NCBI GenBank assembly: GCA_963728295.1
Contig: CAVSKB010000011.1
Coordinates: 372,001 to 436,000, forward strand
Source of the DNA: DATJKD01 sp963728295
Lineage (GTDB): Bacteria > Pseudomonadota > Gammaproteobacteria > Steroidobacterales > Steroidobacteraceae
Direction: 5' to 3'
DNA: 64,000 nt
The position numbers and the translations under genes were made by a program. Under the pieces are notes generated by a model. The model searched no databases. It was given only the letters and a program-made list of their open reading frames with translations, and had not been told where the DNA came from. Shown here in pieces: positions 37,304 to 46,483 of the stretch (positions are counted from its first letter, which is position 1; each line of letters starts with the position of its first letter).

Positions 37304-38474
37304 TCACTCGCGGTATCGATGCCGGACGCCGAGCATGCGCCGCCGCAATGACTCGCTGCGTGTCGAGGCCGGAACCTCCGGCGTATCGGGGTGAAGCGCC
37401 TCGCGCAGACGGTCCAGCGGCACGATGCGAATCGTTACCTCTGGCGTCGTCCTGGGATACAGGACTCGCGCGCAGATCAGCCCGTTGCTGATGACCGACA
37501 GGATCCAGCCAGTTGGGGATACCCGGGGTCGTTCACGGAGATCACGCCCCTGAAGACGCCGTCCGGATCGAGCGGCGCCTGATGGCCGTTGAGCGAAGTC
37601 TGCCGAAGATCGAACTCCTGGCTCTCCCAGAAGTCGTTCATCACCTGAAATGACCAGTATCGGCAATCGGGAGGGCGGAATTCGAGGATCGCGGCCTGCT
37701 CGTCGGCGATGCTGAAGTGACCCTTGCCATACAGGAGGCCGTCCATGCCGGCCGTCGACAGGTTGAACGTGCAGCGGTCCGGCGGCGAGTCATAGTAGCC
37801 TTCGATCGCCGCTCGAGATGCCGGTACCAGCTCGGTATCCACTCGATCAGCCTCTCGATCCTGCGTGTGATTTCGGCGGGCGAGGGTTGCGGCGGCGGAT
37901 ACCGTGCGCCCACCCGCTCGATCACCAGGTCTGCCGGGTGACTCGGCCTCCCAGTCATAGAAGTACTGCCGCAGGTACGATCCAGCTCGCACCCGGGTCG
38001 AGTCTGACCCAGTTTCCCGGCTGAGGCGTGGCGCTGAGCGTGATCTCCAGATTGCCGTCTCTCGTCGGCTTTCAGATCGGGAAGCGTGAAGAGGCTCTTG
38101 TGATTCGGTCCGGCAACGAAGTGACCATCCATGACCTGGACTCTCAACGATCCGCGCGTTACCGCGCTGACCGGAGATCCGGTAGGTGTGGCTGGGGAAA
38201 CGGTTGCGTGAAAATAAGATGCAGTCCGGGTTCGAGTTCCCGTACGGCAGGTACGAGTCGAACAGCCGCACGAGAACCGGGTAGTCGGCGTCGTCGACCT
38301 CGATCGCCGTCAGCAGCATGCCCCGCAGGACCCGCTGCAGATAGCGAACTGCACGATCACTCGGCCGGAGAAATCTGTGCCCGCCGGCCGGCGATAACAT
38401 GACCCCCGACCTCGCTCAAGCGCGTCGAGCAGGCGATTCCACTGCGACTGCGCAGCGCTATTCTCGGTCGGCAT
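37304..38474 (-). pseudogene. DUF1214-type protein, frameshifted
   Basis: Probable start ATG 38474 (MPTENSAAQSQWNRLLDALE). After a shift near 38400 the chain reads LSPAGGHRFLRPSDRAVRYL, then PYGNSNPDCILFSRNR, GNLEITLSATPQPGN, SYLRQYFYDWEAE, the DUF1214-like block HFSIADEQAAILEFRPPDCR..YWSFQVMNDFW, and a tail with VISVNDPGYP. Several frame changes are needed. About 385 codons, longer than a bare DUF1214 domain, resembling the 'DUF1214 domain-containing' proteins of steroid/terpenoid clusters. No function is established. It follows the sulfotransferase by 32 bp, the same pair of families that is fused at 3116. Confidence 0.7.
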
Positions 38475-38506
38475 CTGAGCCTATCCCATGCAGATCTTTG
38501 CTCCAA

Positions 38507-39697
38507 TCAGCCCAGGTACTCCGCGAATCGCGCGGAATAGGCCGCGAATACGTCGGCGGTCTCGGACTCCGTGATACCAAAGTCAGCGAGTGCATAGCGG
38601 TGCTCGCCATGCTTGTGCTGCCGGTTCGCAGTCTCCCAGACCTGCATCGCGCGGATGGCCGTCGCGTCGAGCCCGATACCCGGCGGCGGAGTAGATCCTG
38701 CTGAGGACTCCGGGTGCGTCGCGGACGATATCCTGATACGACACATCGACGAACGGATTGGTGCGCTCCGCGGCACGCACGGTCGCGCAGATAGGCCTGC
38801 ATTCGCCTCGAGTAGCTGCGCAGGGCGTAACGCCCGATATCCTCGGGATGGACGTGAGCGCTGGTCGCCGTTCGGGAGGCGTGCAGCATCGCGCAGAACG
38901 AAGCGATGACGACGACCGGGTCGCGGTGGCAATGGACCACGGTGGCGTCAGGGCAATACTTCAATAGCTTTGGCAGGTAACCGAGATGATGGGGAGCCTT
39001 CAGGACCCACGGCTTGCCGCCGCCCCGATCCGACGAATTGCTCGTATTGCAGCAGCTTCTTCAGCCACACATACCAGTTGTCGAAGTCCTGGGCATCGAG
39101 CCAGGCCTCGTAGCCCGGTGTGTTGAAAGGAGGAGGTGTTGATGTGCGCGAGAAAGCTGATCTCCATCGCGAAGTATTCTTCATCGGGCTCGAGCGCGAG
39201 CATCGGGATGCGCGGCATAGAGCGCCGGATTTCGCTGGCGGATCAATTCGACGAAGGCCTCGGTCGCCGCGATGCTGTTTTCTACGTCGGATCCGGACCG
39301 GGCGTCAGTGCGCGCACCGGGTAGAGGAGCTTCCAGAGCGGAAGCTTCTGCATGCGCGGATCGGCCGCGATCATGCGATGCAGCTTGGTGGTGCCGGAGC
39401 GGGGCAGACCCAGGATCGTGATGGGCCCAGAGATTCGCTCATCCGCAATGCGTGGGTTCTTCACGAACTCGTCGTGAAGCAGCAGCCGATTGGACAGGAC
39501 ACGAATCAGGCTGGCTCGCTTCGACGCGACGCCCTCGTCCGTAAGGCGCGCCTCTTCGTTGAGCGATTGAACGAGCCTGTGCAGCGATTCCCGTGGATCC
39601 GATGTCACCGAACTCCGAGAGCCCCGTCGCGCGCTGGCTCGCCGCGATCAGCTCCTCGGCATCCAGGCGTTGCGCGTTTCCGCTGCTGAGCGCTCAT
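38507..39697 (-). pseudogene. PAPS-dependent sulfotransferase, frameshifted
   Basis: Probable start near ATG 39697, overlapping the SDR end; early sequence LDAEELIAASQRATGLSEFGD. The frame from 39608 gives SLHRLVQSLNEEARL and the PAPS 5'-loop ITILGLPRSGTTKLHRMI. Later pieces in other frames are EEYFAMEISFLAHIN, GYEAWLDAQDFDNWYVWLKK, the 3'-phosphate region VVHCHRDPVVVIASF and the C-terminus ITESETADVFAAYSARFAEYLG. About 395 codons when joined. The same ~390-residue sulfotransferase type as the C-terminal half of the protein at 3116 and the gene at 41747. It should transfer sulfonate from PAPS to a hydroxyl, if functional. Confidence 0.78.
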
Positions 39698-40524
39698 TCA
39701 TCGGCGCCTTGCCCTTTGCAACCGCACCCTCGATCAGCTCCGCGTCCGGTCGAGACTTCACGAGTACACCGCCCTCTACATTGATCTCAGAGCCTGTCAC
39801 GAACTCAGATTCGTCGGAGGCCAGGTAGATCGCCGCATTCGCGATGTCGTCAGGTACGCCGAGGCGGGTCAGGTGCCGCACGCGGTAGGCCTTGTACTTC
39901 TCGGGCGTGTCGACCTGGCCTCCCGATCCCTCGTGGACGATGAGCCCGGTGACGATCGCGTTCGCGCGGATGTTGTAACGGCCATAGTCGAACGCGAGCT
40001 GCCGGGTCAGCGCCGACAGGCCGCCTTTCGCAGCGGAGTAGGCGGGTACCATCGGCAGGCCCGTGACGGCTGCAATCGACGAGATGTTCACGATTGAGCC
40101 GCCGCCGGCCTTGATCATGTGTGGCAACGCATGCTTGCAGCACCAGAACGGGCCATAAAGGGTCACCTTGACGATCTGGTCGAACCCTTCGGTCGGCAGC
40201 TCATGCGCAAGCCGGTCCGTACCGCTCTGGAGCAGGTCGACGGGCCCTGCATTGTTGACCAGAACGTTCAGCGTGCCGAATTTGCTGACCGTGAAATCGA
40301 TGCTGGCCTCGACGTCGCTCTCGCTGGGCCTGATCCATGCGGTGAAAGGCCGCCTGGCCGCCTGCGGCGCGGATTTCCTCGACGACGGCCTCGCCCTTGT
40401 CGGCACGACGTGCAGCGAGCACGACCCTGGCGCCCTGCTCCGCGAAGCGACGCGCCATGACGGCTCCGATGCCGCTGGTCGCCCCGGTAATGAAGGCCAC
40501 CTTGTCCTTGAGTCTCACCTGCAC
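39648..40524 (-). CDS. SDR-family oxidoreductase, one frameshift
   Basis: ATG 40524 opens MQVRLKDKVAFITGATSGIG with cofactor motif TGATSGIG and ARRADKG (basic, NADP-like) after strand 2. One frame change near 40340 leads into FTVSKFGTLNVLVNNAGPVD, NISSIAAV, catalytic YSAAK and SEINVEGGVLV at the C-terminus. About 290 codons with a ~30-residue tail. The middle (YGPFWCCKHALPHM) resembles the SDR at 10053 (TGPFWGCKYAVPLM), so the two are likely paralogues. It precedes the sulfotransferase with overlap, in the same orientation as the acyl-CoA dehydrogenase. Confidence 0.83.
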
Positions 40525-40593
40525 GCCTCCCGCTGGCCGGCCGCGGACGACAGATTAGATCGCATGATCACGATATTGCAACGCACGGCCGCA

Positions 40594-41730
40594 TCAGGGC
40601 TGCAGATAACGACGTGCAAGCAGCGCCATCTGCAGCTCGGTCGCTCCGGCGTAGATGCGCTGGACGCGCGCCGCGGTGTACATGCGGGAGATCGGCATGT
40701 CATCCATGAATCCGCTGCCGCCCCAGAACTGCAGGCAGCGATCCAGCACGCGGCCTTCCATCTCGGGCACCCAGATCTTGAGCATCGAGGTATCCGCGTC
40801 GGTGCAGGTCCCGGCGCGATACTTGTTGATGATCTCATTGAGGAAGGCGCGTCCCACCGCGATCTCGGTCTCCATCTCGGCAAGCTTGAACTGAGTATTC
40901 TGAAAGTCGATCAGGCGCTGGCCGAAGATCCGCCGGTTGCGCACGTACTCGAGCGTCATTTCGAAAGCTGTCTCGGCGGAGCCCTGTGACCGCGCGCAGA
41001 GCTGCATCCGGTCGAGCGAAATGACCGGCTGGAACATCCTGAGCCCCTCGCCCTCCTTGCCGAGGAGGTTCTCGACCGGCACCTTCAAGTCGTCAAAGAA
41101 GAGCTCGGAGGTATCACCGCCCTTGAAACCCATCGTCGCCTGCAGGCGGCGGGTCAGACCCGGCGTGTCGCCGGGGACGAGGATCACGCTCGTGCCTCGG
41201 CCGCGCGCCTCGGGATCCGTCTTGGCGATGACGTAGATGAGATCGGCCTTGCTGCCGTTCGAGATGAAGCACTTCGCGCCATTGATCACGTAGTGATCGC
41301 CGCGCCTGAGCGCCGTGGTGCGGATCGAGGCGGCGTCGCTGCCGGACTCGGGCTCGGTCAGCGCGGTCGCCTGGATTACATCGCCGGTGACCACACCCGG
41401 AAGCCACCTGCGCTTCTGCTCCTCCGTGCCGAAATGGACCATGAAATACGTGGTCATGTCCGCGTTGAGACAGGAGCCGACCGTCGCACCGGCCGGAGTG
41501 CGCCCCAGCTCTTCCGAGACGATCATGATCGCGAGCGGATCGGCATCGGGACCGCCGTATTCCGACGGAACGAATACGCCCAGAAGACCCGCCGCGCCGG
41601 CAGCGCGCCAGAAGGCGCGGTCGGTCCCGTGCTGCTCGAACTCCTTGATGCGCGGCTCGAGCTCCTTCTGGAAGAAGGCGCGTGCGGTGAGCCGGAACAT
41701 CTCGAGCTCCTCACCGTACGCGGTCTGCAT
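40594..41730 (-). CDS. Acyl-CoA dehydrogenase
   Basis: 378 residues from ATG 41730 (MQTAYGEELEMFRL), 16 bp after the upstream sulfotransferase stop; earlier in-frame ATGs overlap that gene. Family blocks: LLGVFVPSEYGGPDADP, the FAD loop ATALTEPESGSDAAS, YVINGAKCFISNGSKAD, RRIFGQRLIDFQNTQ, and the C-terminal RIYAGATELQMALLARRYL. Complete and unbroken. It would introduce an alpha,beta double bond into a CoA thioester with FAD as acceptor. The MCAD-type catalytic Glu (YEGT) position is Ala, as in LCAD-type enzymes where the base is on another helix. Confidence 0.9.
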   Translation of the reverse strand: MQTAYGEELEMFRLTARAFFQKELEPRIKEFEQHGTDRAFWRAAGAAGLLGVFVPSEYGGPDADPLAIMIVSEELGRTPAGATVGSCLNADMTTYFMVHFGTEEQKRRWLPGVVTGDVIQATALTEPESGSDAASIRTTALRRGDHYVINGAKCFISNGSKADLIYVIAKTDPEARGRGTSVILVPGDTPGLTRRLQATMGFKGGDTSELFFDDLKVPVENLLGKEGEGLRMFQPVISLDRMQLCARSQGSAETAFEMTLEYVRNRRIFGQRLIDFQNTQFKLAEMETEIAVGRAFLNEIINKYRAGTCTDADTSMLKIWVPEMEGRVLDRCLQFWGGSGFMDDMPISRMYTAARVQRIYAGATELQMALLARRYLQP

Positions 41731-41746
41731 CACGAACCCGGAACGC

Positions 41747-42920
41747 TCAAACCGGGCGGCATAGCGGCCCGAACCGCTCGAGATAATCGGCAAATCTCTG
41801 CTCGATCTGTCGCGCCGTCAGCCCGGCCTCCTCGAGCGAGTACCTGTGCACACCGTGCTGGTGTTGCCGATTCTGCTCCGACCAGGAACGCGCACGGGTT
41901 TCTCTGCTTCGGATGACCAGGCCAGGCCGCAGAAGTCGTACACGCGACGCATGACCCCGATGTCGTCGTCCCGTACATCGGCATAAGGCACGTCGAGAAC
42001 GGTGTCCGGCGAGACCGTTTTGCGCCATGCCAGGTGCCGCTCCATTGCGCCGCCATACTCCTCGATCGCCCAGGCGCCGACCCTGCGAACGTCCGCCGGT
42101 GCACCACAGTACAGGCGACGAACTTCCCTGACGATTGCCGCGGTAGACGGAAGTACCTCGACGGGGTCGCGATGAAGCACGACGAATCTGCGCCCCTGGG
42201 AGGTGTCTCGCCTGGTGCTCCTCGTATCCGAGGTTGGGAGGCGACTTGAGTACCCAGGGCTTCGGGCCGTTCGCGTGGAACTGCCATTGCAGATACTGCA
42301 GCAACTTCCGAAGGTAGCGGAACGCGTGGTCTCGGTCCTGACCTGCAAGCCAGGCAAGAAAGCCGGGCACCTCGAAGTACGAGATCGGCCAATACGTGTG
42401 CAGAGTGAACTCCAGGAGGTACGTGTCCTCCTCGGGGTCGAGCGCAGCCATGTAATGCGCCGCGTTCGTTGCGGGATTGGCACCGGCTCGCCACTCGAGA
42501 AAGCGGACCGCCTCGGCGATTCGCGGGTCAGCATCGCCCGGCGCGGTGTCGCCGAAGGGCGCCGGGTTGAACCCCTGCCAGAAGATGAGCGCCTGGAAAT
42601 CCTGGGTCTCGGCGAGTAGGCGGTGCAGCTTGGTCGAGCCGACCCGTGGCAGGCCACAGATCACGACCGGCGGCAACAATCGTTGCTGCAAGGATTTCCG
42701 GGTGGCGCTTCTGGTCGGCCTGGAAACGCAGCCGGTTCGTGAGCAGACGGACGAATCGTTCCTGAGCCGCGCGGTGGCCGCCCTCGTTCAGGGTGGCCTC
42801 GCGATTGATCGACTGGACGAGCTGCTCGAGCGCCGGGAGAAACTCGGGCTCGCCGAGATCATCGAGCCCGGTGCGATCTCGCGCGAGTTCGAGCAGTGTC
42901 GAGACGGCTATGTCGGGCAT
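41747..42920 (-). CDS. PAPS-dependent sulfotransferase, about three frameshifts
   Basis: ATG 42920 opens MPDIAVSTLLELARDRTGLD with EFLPALEQLVQSINREATL. The frame shifts near 42685 into VVICGLPRVGSTKLHRLL (PAPS 5'-loop), continues through FHANGPKPWVLKSPPNLGY, shifts near 42210 into RRFVVLHRDPVEVLPSTAAI (3'-phosphate region) and returns near 41890 for HGVHRYSLEEAGLTARQIEQ. Restored length ~390 residues. Same type as the sulfotransferase at 38507 and the fusion at 3116, with closely similar WQGFNPAPFG and WQAFNPAPFP segments. Upstream of the acyl-CoA dehydrogenase in the same orientation. Confidence 0.8.
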
Positions 42921-42966
42921 CGCTTCGCGGGCGCAGCCGTCGCTGCGCGGTAGCCGCCTCGCCGAT

Positions 42967-42997
42967 GGAGGTGGATGCAGCCTATGCATCCACCTCC
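42967..42997 (-). terminator. Perfect 13-bp hairpin after the TBDR stop
   Basis: Arms 42967-42979 (GGAGGTGGATGCA) and 42985-42997 (TGCATCCACCTCC) are perfectly complementary with a 5-base loop, GCCTA. It lies 13 bases beyond the TBDR stop and about 46 bases before the sulfotransferase start, both on the minus strand. No U-run follows, so it may be an attenuator or 3'-end stabiliser that lets the receptor mRNA accumulate above downstream genes. Confidence 0.55.
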
Positions 42998-43010
42998 GGC
43001 GGGATGGCGT

Positions 43011-45482
43011 TCAGAAGTGGTAGTTGAATGTGACTCCGTAGGTCAGCGGCGGAGCCGGTGTCTTCTTCGTGATCGTGCCGGTCTCGTTGCCGAACGAGAC
43101 GTATTCCTCGTCCGTGAGGTTCTTGCCCCAGAGACGCACACTCCAGTCGTCGTCGCCCCCGTACCAGGTGATCGAGGCATTGATGATGTCGAACTCGTCC
43201 TGGTGATTGTTCTCCGGCGAGCTGCAAGAGCTGCAATTGGGCGCTGAGATCTGACCCAAACCGTTGTCGGCGTCGAAGAAATAGTCCCCCGAGTGCGAGT
43301 AGTTGACGGTGAACCCGAGGTCACCCGCGGTCATTGGAACCGTATAGTCGACCGTCAGGGTCGCCGAGAATGGCGGCGTCTGGATCGTCTCGTTGCCCTC
43401 GAGGTTCCAGTGCCCGGTGGCTGGATCGTAGTTCGGCGGAAGTGCTCCGAGAGCTGCAGCTCCGCAGGGGGCCGGGGCCGGTGGGGCAACGACCGTGAAC
43501 ACGCAGTTGCCTCCGGCGTTGGGCGTGCCCGGGGCGATGGGGACGGGGACCGTCGCCCCCGGCGAGACGCCATGAACAAAGTATTGGCCATCGGGGAAGT
43601 CGTCGTACTCGCCGTCCACGAACTCGACCGCGGCAGTGATCGACAACTGACTGGTGGGTTGCCAGAGCAGGTCGATGTCGATGCCCTGGAGGGTGGCTTT
43701 GGCTGCGTTGGTCAGCCGGGTTGTAGTACCGCCGCCCGGAATGAGCAACACCTGCTGCAGTTGCAGGTTCTCGTACTTGTAGTAGAAGGCCTCGGCATTG
43801 AGGCGGAGAGTGTTGTCGATGAGCTCCGACTTGAACCCCAGAGTATACGCGTCGATGTCCTCGGGCTCGACCGGCGGATCGATCGTCGGGACGCCGGGCG
43901 CAAGGATGTTGGGACCGAAGTCCGGCGGGATGATCGTATTGAAAAGACCGCTCTTGAACCCGCGGTTCCAGGCGACATAGGCCATGAAGTCGTCGGTGAA
44001 CTGGTAGTCGAGCGCCAGCCGTCCAGTGACGCTCGACCAGCTGTCGCTGAGCCCCGAATTGGACGCGTACACGCGGGGCGACACCGTCCCGTCGGGCGTC
44101 CCGTTGATGCGGAAGCCCGACATGCTTCGCTCATCGTCGGTGTAGCGGATGCCGGCCGTGATGTTGAACTGGTCGGTGATCGGTACGGTCGTCTGGAAGA
44201 ATGCCGACCAGGACTCGGTGCTCTGCTCGGAGCCCGCACCGCGGAAGGCGTCGCCGAGCAGGGCCGGATCGAATATTCCGATGGCTGCAGTGGTCAGGAA
44301 ACCCGTGAAGTGAAACGGATCGACCGTGGACGAGTCGTTCAAATAGAACAATCCTCCGACCCAAGAGATGCGTGAATCGGCCGGTGAGAGCAGCTGAAAC
44401 TCCTGTGTCCAGGTGTCGGTCTCGTACATGAGCAGCGGGTTGAGGCGGTGGATGCTGGCCCCGTCCTGCGCAAAGTGCTGCTCCGCTTCGGCCCAGCGGT
44501 ACGCCGAGATGCTGACAAATTCGGCGAAGTCGAATTCGTGCTTGACCTTCGCGCTCGCGCCATACATCTCGACAGCCGCGGTCGGATCCAGGTTCTCGAA
44601 GCTGTCATAGAGGTCCGGTGGCGGATCCGAGAGCGCACCGGCGTTGCTCCTCGTGCCGGGCGCCGGTCGGAAGAAGACCGCCTGCTGATTCTCGTAATCG
44701 TCATAGTCCACATTGAAGAGCACGCTCGTGTCTTCGCCGACGTCCCAGAGAAGTTTTATCCGACCCCCGTAGTTCTTATAGACATAGGCGTCGTTGCCAG
44801 TTGTGAAGTTCGTTCCCCAGCCGTCATTCTGGTCTTCGCCATACAGTGCGATATTGGCGCTGAGGTTATCGCCGAGCCCCCCGGACGCGTAGAGGTTCCC
44901 GGAGATGGTGTCGTAGTTTCCGTAACCGAGCGAGACATCGAGCGCGGGTTCCGGGGTCGGGTCTTTCGTGAAGACAGAAATGACGCCGCCGGTCGCGTTG
45001 CGTCCGAAGAGCGTTCCCTGCGGACCCCTCAGCACCTCGATCCGAGAAATGCTGTTGTAGTTCGAGAGCGCTGCCGCGCTCGATCCGTAATAGACGTCGT
45101 CGACGTACATCGCCACCGCGGGCTCGGTTCCCGCCTGGGTGGAGGGATTGCCGACGCCACGCAGGAACGGAGTGCTGCCGTTCGTCTGGCGATTGAGCTG
45201 CAGGCCCGGAATGACTTGAGCCAGCGTCTGGCCATTGACGACACCGATCTTGCCGGCCTCGTCGGCAGTGAGCGCCGAGATGGCGATCGGCACGTCCTGC
45301 ATGTTCTCGGAGCGCTTGTTGGCCGTGACGATGACTTCTTCAAGACCGCCTTGCTGGACTTCCACCTCCGGCGGCGGAGGCGGGGGCGGTGCCTGGGCAA
45401 CAGCCGCAGCAGCGGCGCCGAGCAGACAAGGCAGTAACGCGGAGTGGATGGCGAGACGAAGCTTCGTCGTTGGCAGACTCAT
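43011..45482 (-). CDS. TonB-dependent outer-membrane receptor
   Basis: 823 residues from ATG 45482 behind CAGGGGGAATCAC; upstream ATG 45569 lacks a signal-like start. The signal peptide (IHSALLPCLLGAAAAAVAQ) is followed by a short proline run (residues 32-38) and the TonB box LEEVIVTANKR at ~47-57. Plug: VPIAISALTADEA, FLRGVGNPS, YVDDVYYGSSAA, IEVLRGPQGTLFGRNATGG. The barrel ends YGVTFNYHF. The longest intact receptor here; a Cys pair in NCSSCSSPE lies in a late loop. Followed by a perfect hairpin. Confidence 0.93.
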   Translation of the reverse strand: MSLPTTKLRLAIHSALLPCLLGAAAAAVAQAPPPPPPPEVEVQQGGLEEVIVTANKRSENMQDVPIAISALTADEAGKIGVVNGQTLAQVIPGLQLNRQTNGSTPFLRGVGNPSTQAGTEPAVAMYVDDVYYGSSAAALSNYNSISRIEVLRGPQGTLFGRNATGGVISVFTKDPTPEPALDVSLGYGNYDTISGNLYASGGLGDNLSANIALYGEDQNDGWGTNFTTGNDAYVYKNYGGRIKLLWDVGEDTSVLFNVDYDDYENQQAVFFRPAPGTRSNAGALSDPPPDLYDSFENLDPTAAVEMYGASAKVKHEFDFAEFVSISAYRWAEAEQHFAQDGASIHRLNPLLMYETDTWTQEFQLLSPADSRISWVGGLFYLNDSSTVDPFHFTGFLTTAAIGIFDPALLGDAFRGAGSEQSTESWSAFFQTTVPITDQFNITAGIRYTDDERSMSGFRINGTPDGTVSPRVYASNSGLSDSWSSVTGRLALDYQFTDDFMAYVAWNRGFKSGLFNTIIPPDFGPNILAPGVPTIDPPVEPEDIDAYTLGFKSELIDNTLRLNAEAFYYKYENLQLQQVLLIPGGGTTTRLTNAAKATLQGIDIDLLWQPTSQLSITAAVEFVDGEYDDFPDGQYFVHGVSPGATVPVPIAPGTPNAGGNCVFTVVAPPAPAPCGAAALGALPPNYDPATGHWNLEGNETIQTPPFSATLTVDYTVPMTAGDLGFTVNYSHSGDYFFDADNGLGQISAPNCSSCSSPENNHQDEFDIINASITWYGGDDDWSVRLWGKNLTDEEYVSFGNETGTITKKTPAPPLTYGVTFNYHF

Positions 45483-45611
45483 GTGATTCCCCCTGCTGAT
45501 CGAATAAACCGGCAGGTCCGACCCACCAGTTCGCTGACTCACCGTAAGTACCCTGTAGTATCTAGCCACAGCTGAGGTGTTCTCCGCAAGCCGCGTGGTT
45601 GCGGAAAGGCG

Positions 45612-46397
45612 TCAACCGCGCCGAACAGCGGGCTCGTCCGACCGGGCCAAAGCGGTTCTCGAAGAACGCTCCGAGAGCTCGCGCCATGCTATGGTCGGAA
45701 CGGCTGTTGTCAGCACCAGTTCGGCCAGCGCGCGCGGGGAATAGTGCTTCACGAGGTCCGCATCCAGAAATGGAGCCTTGCGGCGAAACTCGACCAGGCC
45801 GAACATCAGCGCGAAGCTCGTGAAAGCCGTCGTGACAGGGTCCTGGCCGTCCGGAACGAGCGAGCGGAACGCGGCGCACAGCGCTGCGAAAGACTGTTTC
45901 CAGCAGCGCTCGGTGAGGCGGCGAATACCCTCGAGATCCTGGTCGATCATCTCGCGGTGAATCAGCCTGAAGAAATTCTCGTTTTCGAGCAGGTCCCTCG
46001 CGAGCTCGACGAAGAAGCGGAGCACCCTCTGTTCCTCGCGTCCGGTCGACCGGGAGTACAACGCGAGCCCGCGTTCCGCACGCGGCGCAAAGCAGGCAAC
46101 GCAGACCTCCATGTAGAGATTGGCCTTGTCGCCGAAGTAGTGGTACAGGGTCGGGAGGGTTACCCCGGCCCGGCTCGCGATGCTGCGCATCGTGGTGGCC
46201 TCGTACCCGATGGCGGCAAACTGGTCGGTCGCCTCCTGCAACAGCTTGTCTCGAACCGGCATGTCGTTCACCGGGAGGGCCTGCCCTGCGGGGTCCGGCG
46301 TCTTGCGGACGAGCGCAGCGCCCGCTCGGTGGCCGATGTGGCGGCCGCCCGGATGCGCGTCGGCCGGACTCGGTGGCGCGGTTGCGACATTTTGCAC
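45612..46397 (-). CDS. TetR/AcrR-family transcriptional regulator
   Basis: 261 residues from ATG 46397, with a ~45-residue non-conserved leader; an internal ATG before PVRDKLLQ would give a compact 216-residue protein. The helix-turn-helix is clear: RDKLLQEATDQFAAIGYEA, TTMRSIASRAGV, TLYHYFGDKANLYMEV. C-terminal ligand domain follows (FFVELARDLLENENFFRLIH). Divergent from the Rieske operon, whose promoter region contains an inverted repeat, so repression of that operon is likely. Inducer unknown, possibly the aromatic substrate or its CoA ester. Confidence 0.88.
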   Translation of the reverse strand: MQNVATAPPSPADAHPGGRHIGHRAGAALVRKTPDPAGQALPVNDMPVRDKLLQEATDQFAAIGYEATTMRSIASRAGVTLPTLYHYFGDKANLYMEVCVACFAPRAERGLALYSRSTGREEQRVLRFFVELARDLLENENFFRLIHREMIDQDLEGIRRLTERCWKQSFAALCAAFRSLVPDGQDPVTTAFTSFALMFGLVEFRRKAPFLDADLVKHYSPRALAELVLTTAVPTIAWRELSERSSRTALARSDEPAVRRG

Positions 46398-46413
46398 GCT
46401 TGCTTATTGACCG

Positions 46414-46442
46414 TTGACGTCCAGTATAACAAGCGATATACA
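46414..46442 (+). promoter_or_regulatory. Sigma70-type promoter of the Rieske operon
   Basis: TTGACG (46414-46419), exactly 17 bases, then TATACA (46437-46442): five of six and four of six consensus bases at ideal spacing. It lies 42 bp before the Rieske ATG at 46484, which has CCGGAGGACC upstream. Strongest promoter-like sequence in the window. Confidence 0.6.
46424..46441. promoter_or_regulatory. Inverted repeat GTATA-N8-TATAC, candidate TetR operator
   Basis: Perfect 5-bp arms (46424-46428, 46437-46441) around ACAAGCGA. The repeat covers the promoter spacer and enters the -10 hexamer, so a dimer bound here would block RNA polymerase. Position between the divergent TetR gene and the Rieske operon supports this, but the cognate protein is inferred. 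Confidence 0.5.
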
Positions 46443-46483
46443 ATATTGGAACCGAGCCGAGCCAGCCACCGGAGGACCTTCGA

